This document shows positions 6,152 to 9,413 of a DNA stretch of 9,413 nt, piece after piece; the first letter of the stretch is position 1, and the number at the start of each line of letters is the position of its first letter. Origin of the DNA: Bacteroidia bacterium (GTDB taxonomy: Bacteria; Bacteroidota; Bacteroidia; Bacteroidales; Azobacteroidaceae). The stretch is taken from NCBI GenBank assembly GCA_025996835.1, contig BNTU01000111.1, positions 1 through 9,413 of the forward strand, read 5' to 3'. The notes beneath the pieces were generated by a model. The model had not been told where the DNA came from and searched no databases. It saw nothing but the letters and a program-made list of their open reading frames with translations. The translations under genes and the position numbers were made by a program.

Positions 6152-7297
6152 TCAATAAGTCCCATAAACATTGATTTCCGCTATATGGGTGAACGTATTA
6201 GAGGCGTAGCTGTCGGGCACCACGATTTTCAGATAACGTTTCTTGTGGGCGGGATTCGGCGAAGGTATATCAAGCGTCATCATCCGCGGTAAAACGTCGT
6301 TTGGAAACTCAACATCGCCAATCTTTACCCATGTGAGTGCATCATGAGCAGGGTCATCACTTACGTAATACTCAATGTTTTTAAGGGTGATAAAACCGTC
6401 ACGCCGATAAATTTCGATCCGTGTAATATCTCTCACCGATGTCATGTCAATAATAATCCAGTGAGGGAAGGCAAAAGCGGCGGGATACGATGAGTGCCAG
6501 TATGTAGTCAGGTCGTTGTCAATAACCCTCGCGACAGGGTCTGCAAAATCGGATACGGACACTGTCCAACTCGTTCTGTCAAAGAAAATAGCCGGATCTA
6601 TTGTCAAGCTCTCCCAAGCCATGTCGAAAGTATCTACGGCAGTCGGTTCCGGCAGAAACCGAGAACGGTACTCAAACGTTGAGCCGGGTGCCGCATCCGT
6701 AATAGTAGTGAGGACGTCGGTTGGATTTACCTTGATAACTGTTGGCACATTGCCGACGGCAGTGTAACGGATTTCACTCCGCATTAAGGTGTCAGCGGCT
6801 GCTCCCCATGGAATCTGTATCCGGATATCCGTGCCAACCTCAACAGTACGACCCACATCAACGCGCCGGTTTAACAGGGTGCTTCGGAAGAGTGCGCCAT
6901 AAGAAGTAGCTGAGCCGGTGGTTTTGAGGGATTGATGACCGTGGTTGTCTGTTGTCCGCACATCAAACGTATAGGATTTTTCTCCCAGATCCGGAAGATA
7001 TTCCTCTATGCGGACGGTATCCAAAGTGGATTCAGGAACCGTGATGGACTTTTTCTTTTGTTCGTTGCCGTCGGTCCAAGATACTTCAACCGTCTTCACA
7101 TTCGGCGAATTGACCAACCAACATTGAAACAAAATCCGTCCCTCGCCTGCTCTGAACGATATTAAATCTACTTTTGGAGCATAGATGGTTTCACCGTCTT
7201 CGACGTACTCCTTGTGGACATCCATAAAATTATCGCAGGAGATGAAACCAAACAGGCTCATTCCTATTGCTAATAAACTAATATAACTCTTTTTCAT
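6152..7297 (-). CDS. DUF4998 lipoprotein with C-terminal discoidin-like (F5/8 type C) domain, SusE position
   Basis: This 381-aa protein is a predicted surface lipoprotein. Its signal ends in F-I-S-C with Cys21, followed by acidic residues (CDNFMD), compatible with the lipoprotein export signals of this phylum. Residues ~25-225 match what I know of DUF4998 proteins: the opening HKEYVEDGETIYAPK, then Ig-like beta-strand segments with VEVSWTDG. Residues ~238-381 look like a discoidin/F5-8C carbohydrate-binding sandwich (VARVIDNDLTTYWHSSY, PHWIIIDM, ITRIEIYRR, and the closing FTHIAEINVYGTY). Such proteins follow SusC/SusD in PULs and are thought to bind glycan at the cell surface; no catalytic site is visible. 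It starts 18 nt after the DUF4959 gene, which argues strongly for one transcript. The glycan ligand cannot be read from the sequence. Confidence 0.85.
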   Translation of the reverse strand: MKKSYISLLAIGMSLFGFISCDNFMDVHKEYVEDGETIYAPKVDLISFRAGEGRILFQCWLVNSPNVKTVEVSWTDGNEQKKKSITVPESTLDTVRIEEYLPDLGEKSYTFDVRTTDNHGHQSLKTTGSATSYGALFRSTLLNRRVDVGRTVEVGTDIRIQIPWGAAADTLMRSEIRYTAVGNVPTVIKVNPTDVLTTITDAAPGSTFEYRSRFLPEPTAVDTFDMAWESLTIDPAIFFDRTSWTVSVSDFADPVARVIDNDLTTYWHSSYPAAFAFPHWIIIDMTSVRDITRIEIYRRDGFITLKNIEYYVSDDPAHDALTWVKIGDVEFPNDVLPRMMTLDIPSPNPAHKKRYLKIVVPDSYASNTFTHIAEINVYGTY

Positions 7298-7312
7298 TTC
7301 TTTAATTTTAAA
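7298..7312 (-). promoter_or_regulatory. A/T-rich translation leader shared with the DUF4959 gene
   Basis: On the minus strand the 15 nt before the DUF4998 start codon read TTTAAAATTAAAGAA. The DUF4959 gene has nearly the same leader at 8547-8561. Neither contains a Shine-Dalgarno GGAGG, which is typical of Bacteroidota genes, where A-rich leaders support initiation. The match fits the chosen start codons of both genes. Confidence 0.45.
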
Positions 7313-7315
7313 ATT

Positions 7316-8545
7316 TTATTCAACACTTGCACCATAAGTGGTTACTTCTGATATATGTACATAGGTCGCAGCATCATTCCAGATGCTATGAAATTGGAAT
7401 CGGAGAAACCGGAATGCGCCTATTCCTTGCGGAAAATCAAAATCATGTCCGGCATCCGCCGCCGCTCTATCATCAGCGGAGAACTCATTGCCACCCAACC
7501 CCGAAGGTTTTATAAGTTCGAAATCTGCAATATTTGTCCATTCGCTCCAGTCACTACTCGGAACAGTCTCGGAGTTGCTGCCATATACGGTAAAAGTTTT
7601 CGGGTTTCCAAAGTTGTAATAATACCACTCTCCGGCGGTGCCAAACGCATCTCTACGCTGATGTAGCACTACCCGACTCAGTGTCGTAGAAACACCTAAA
7701 TTTAATGTAAAGGAAGCTTCTGGCATAGTGTTGCCAGCCGTATGTCCGTTATCGTCTATATTATCATTTATCAGGCTTTCGTTCCTCGCACCCCATCCGG
7801 TGAACGGAGTATCACCTTTATTGCCAGCACCTGAGCTTGGCAGAATGAGAATACTCATGATGCTCTTATCTAATTTTTCCTCCACACGAGGCGTGATTGG
7901 TCCCTCTGCTGGCTGAATGATGTCCGAAGCATTTCCCCAATTATCTCTGATAATCAAGCCAAATTTTCGGGGTTTCGGCTCATAACCGCGAAGGGTGTAT
8001 TGAGTAGATGCCAGCGTAGAGGTCAGGATGTTTGCCGGTCGCAATGTGCTGGTTTCATCCTCTGTGAGGAGTTCGAAGGCAAGCGCGGCTCTGTCCGGAT
8101 TTTCCCAGATGAAAGTGGGTCCTCCAAAGCCGGTAATTATCTGCACTGTCTTAGCAGCTTTGCTCAAGGACGATTCAAGCGGCGTAAACTTTACCGATAC
8201 AAGGTCGGATTTCTCCTGAGCACGGTTAACGGCATACAACAAGGCTTCATGCTCGTTCGTGTCGTTAAAACCTTCCAGCGTCAACTGATTCGCATAAAAC
8301 GAAGCAGACTCTTCCCGTTGCTGTCCGTTCGGCAGGGTATATGCGGCTCTTACTTCCAAAATATCTTCGGCATCGGGCACGCGATATTTAATGACAACAC
8401 CTCCGGCTATCGGAGTTTTAGTAATGGTTGCTTCGGCAACCGCCCCGGGTTTCCCCAGACTCTTAATGGTTGGCTCCAGCGACTTTTCCTCGCAGGAAGA
8501 CAACAGAAACAAACAAGCAATAAAACTACAATAAATTGTTTTCAT
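7316..8545 (-). CDS. DUF4959 / DUF5126 / DUF5000 surface lipoprotein (SusE position)
   Basis: This 409-aa protein carries a lipoprotein signal (MKTIYCSFIACLFLLSS, Cys18) followed by E-E-K, consistent with outer-membrane surface export. Three regions can be recognised by family knowledge. A DUF4959-like domain covers ~25-115 (GKPGAVAEATITKTPIAGG, VIKYRVPDAEDILEVRAAY). A DUF5126-like domain covers ~120-225 (TGFGGPTFIWENPDRA, GLIIRDNWGNASD). A DUF5000 discoidin-like C-terminal domain covers ~235-409 (INDNIDDNG, SFTLNLGVSTTLSRVVLHQR, FRFLRFQFHSIW, VHISEVTTYG). Proteins of this build sit immediately after SusD in PULs and are thought to bind glycan; no enzyme motif is present. It follows the SusD-like gene by 143 nt, most of which is a large palindrome, and is followed 18 nt later by the DUF4998 gene. 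No TAnnTTTG promoter is visible in its leader. Confidence 0.87.
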   Translation of the reverse strand: MKTIYCSFIACLFLLSSCEEKSLEPTIKSLGKPGAVAEATITKTPIAGGVVIKYRVPDAEDILEVRAAYTLPNGQQREESASFYANQLTLEGFNDTNEHEALLYAVNRAQEKSDLVSVKFTPLESSLSKAAKTVQIITGFGGPTFIWENPDRAALAFELLTEDETSTLRPANILTSTLASTQYTLRGYEPKPRKFGLIIRDNWGNASDIIQPAEGPITPRVEEKLDKSIMSILILPSSGAGNKGDTPFTGWGARNESLINDNIDDNGHTAGNTMPEASFTLNLGVSTTLSRVVLHQRRDAFGTAGEWYYYNFGNPKTFTVYGSNSETVPSSDWSEWTNIADFELIKPSGLGGNEFSADDRAAADAGHDFDFPQGIGAFRFLRFQFHSIWNDAATYVHISEVTTYGASVE

Positions 8546-8546
8546 A

Positions 8547-8561
8547 TTCTTTAATTTTTAA
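8547..8561 (-). promoter_or_regulatory. A/T-rich translation leader of the DUF4959 gene
   Basis: On the minus strand this reads TTAAAAATTAAAGAA, one nucleotide before the ATG at 8545, and closely matches the leader of the next gene at 7298-7312. It has no Shine-Dalgarno motif. It supports the chosen start. Confidence 0.4.
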
Positions 8562-8582
8562 ATTATTAATTTTTAATTCTTT

Positions 8583-8688
8583 TTGTCTGAACCTTGATTT
8601 TAATAAGATTTACAAGATTACCATGATAATCATATTCTCTTTCATCTTGCTAATCTTTTTAATCTTATTAAAATCGTGGTTCAGACAA
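8583..8688. repeat. 106-bp imperfect palindrome between the SusD-like and DUF4959 genes
   Basis: The outer 27-bp arms, 8584-8610 (begins TGTCTGAACC) and 8661-8687 (ends GGTTCAGACA), are reverse complements at 25 of 27 positions. Complementarity continues inward with more mismatches to about 8629/8642, giving arms of roughly 46 bp and a short loop centred at 8635.5. One further pair is added at 8583/8688. The element starts directly after the TGA stop of the SusD-like gene (8689-8691). In the transcript it would make a long hairpin that could protect the susC/susD part of the mRNA or attenuate reading into the downstream genes. No T-run follows it on the sense strand. A diverged half-copy lies at 3640-3683, so it is a dispersed family. 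Confidence 0.85.
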
Positions 8689-9285
8689 TCACCATCCCCG
8701 ATTTTGTATTAACTGTGGATTATTGATAAAGTCACTTTCCGGTATCGGGAAAAAATAGTCGCGCGGGGTAATAAACTTTTGGATATAAACCGTGGTTGGG
8801 ATGTAATAATCGCTTACAGAAGCCCCCATCACATTCCAACCTTGTATCAGGCGATTATTGTCATTTACGGCTGTTTTCCAGCGGCGACAGTCCCAAAAAT
8901 AGTGTCCCTCGCAAGCCAATTCTATTTTCCGTTCTTGTTGAATGATGTCACGCAGACCTTCTTTGGTGCTAGGCTTAGTCTTATAGTTTGCCGATGCATG
9001 GGTCTGCCAGCTGTTCACTACGCCATCCAATCCGGCGCGCGTTCTGACCTCGTCAATGTACGGATATGCATTGGCGGGTACTTCTGCTTCGTTCACGGCT
9101 TCCGCCGTAAGCAGCAGCAAATCGGCATAGCGCATGTTCGGGAAAGGGTACACTTCCCACGATACAGCATCAGCGGTTCTAAAGATAGTATTCATTGCGA
9201 CAAGTTTTTTAGGCCAATAGCCTGTAACATTTATCCATGCCGCACCACCCGAGCCAGCGTGAGAAGAGTACTCAGTGTACCGCAC
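8689..9285 (-). pseudogene. SusD/RagB-family glycan-binding protein, C-terminal fragment; frame broken upstream
   Basis: The frame encodes the C-terminal ~198 residues of a SusD-like protein; full-length members are usually about 500-650 aa. Typical C-terminal features in order are GYWPKKLVAMN, the MRYADLLLLTAEAVNEAE helix, YIDEVRTRAGLDG, IIQQERKIELACEGHYFWDCRRWK, and the closing YFFPIPESDFINNPQLIQNRGW. SusD proteins cap the SusC transporter at the outer membrane and bind the imported glycan. The leftmost candidate start is a GTG at 9285, which is not a plausible true start. The same frame meets a TAG at 9292-9294, and the translation beyond it is not SusD-like. Either the gene is truly interrupted by insertion or rearrangement, or the end of the assembled sequence is chimeric. 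If the latter, this is simply the 3' part of an intact susD. Its partner susC would lie further right, outside the window. Confidence 0.75.
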
Positions 9286-9413
9286 TCGGTACTATCCCCT
9301 CTTTACATCACTTTCGCCTCTCAGCAGACTCTCCATTTCATTTCCATTCCTTTTCCCGCAGTCGGTACCATGTGTTCTTACCACTCCATCCCCCCGAGCG
9401 TGAGAAGAGTACT
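9286..9413. other. Anomalous window-edge segment with 17-bp terminal duplication
   Basis: This should encode more of the SusD-like protein, but no minus-strand frame stays open or looks like SusD: one frame stops at 9292-9294, and the other two have stops further upstream. The last 17 bases, AGCGTGAGAAGAGTACT (9397-9413), repeat 9254-9270 exactly, at a distance of 143 bp. A small near-palindrome, AGTACTCAGTG...CACTCGGTACT, lies across the junction at 9265-9291. The segment looks like an assembly chimera, a tandem repeat, or the edge of an inserted element. Confidence 0.55.

Noticed and set aside
8000..8554. A 184-codon plus-strand open frame opposite the DUF4959 gene
   Set aside because: It lies wholly antisense to a well-supported lipoprotein gene, its translation has no recognisable family or signal, and no leader is seen. 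It is a shadow of the real gene.
9271..9396. End of an insertion sequence disrupting susD
   Set aside because: No transposase fragment or clear terminal inverted repeat with target duplication can be seen, and the segment touches the window edge where assembly error is likely.

Overview
The window comes from a member of the Bacteroidota, most likely Bacteroidales. The evidence is a SusD-family outer-membrane protein followed by the SusE-position lipoproteins that occur in this phylum (DUF4959/DUF5126/DUF5000 and DUF4998 types), A/T-rich leaders without Shine-Dalgarno sequences, a TAnnTTTG promoter element, and lipoprotein signal peptides with acidic residues just after the cysteine. No SusC, tRNA, rRNA, CRISPR array, transposase or regulator is visible. 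All convincing genes lie on the minus strand, so the window is read from right to left as one polysaccharide utilisation locus (PUL).

In transcription order: the C-terminal part of a SusD-like glycan-binding protein (8689-9285, cut off upstream by an in-frame stop near the window edge); a 106-bp palindrome; a 409-aa DUF4959/DUF5126/DUF5000 lipoprotein (7316-8545); an 18-nt gap; a 381-aa DUF4998 plus discoidin-like lipoprotein (6152-7297); a 51-bp REP-like hairpin repeat; a complete GH51 alpha-L-arabinofuranosidase (4053-6053); a 608-nt non-coding stretch full of nested palindromes, including a second copy of the 51-bp repeat; a 934-aa secreted protein joining a putative six-hairpin glycosidase domain to a glycerophosphodiester phosphodiesterase (GDPD) domain (640-3444); and, 27 nt further on, the N-terminal third or so of a second GH51 lipoprotein (1-612, running off the left edge).

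The genes fit together as a surface system. SusD and the two lipoproteins would bind glycan at the cell surface, and the two GH51 enzymes would remove alpha-L-arabinofuranose. The GDPD fusion suggests that the target, or a nearby ligand, carries a phosphodiester such as glycerol phosphate. Arabinose as the substrate sugar follows from the GH51 calls; the phosphodiester role is inference.

The most unusual parts are the glycosidase-like/GDPD fusion, a concentric ~185-bp quasi-palindrome whose two hairpin-bearing arms differ by compensatory changes, the near-identical direct repeats bracketing the complete GH51 gene, and the broken SusD frame with a 17-bp duplication at the right-hand window edge, which may be an assembly artefact.
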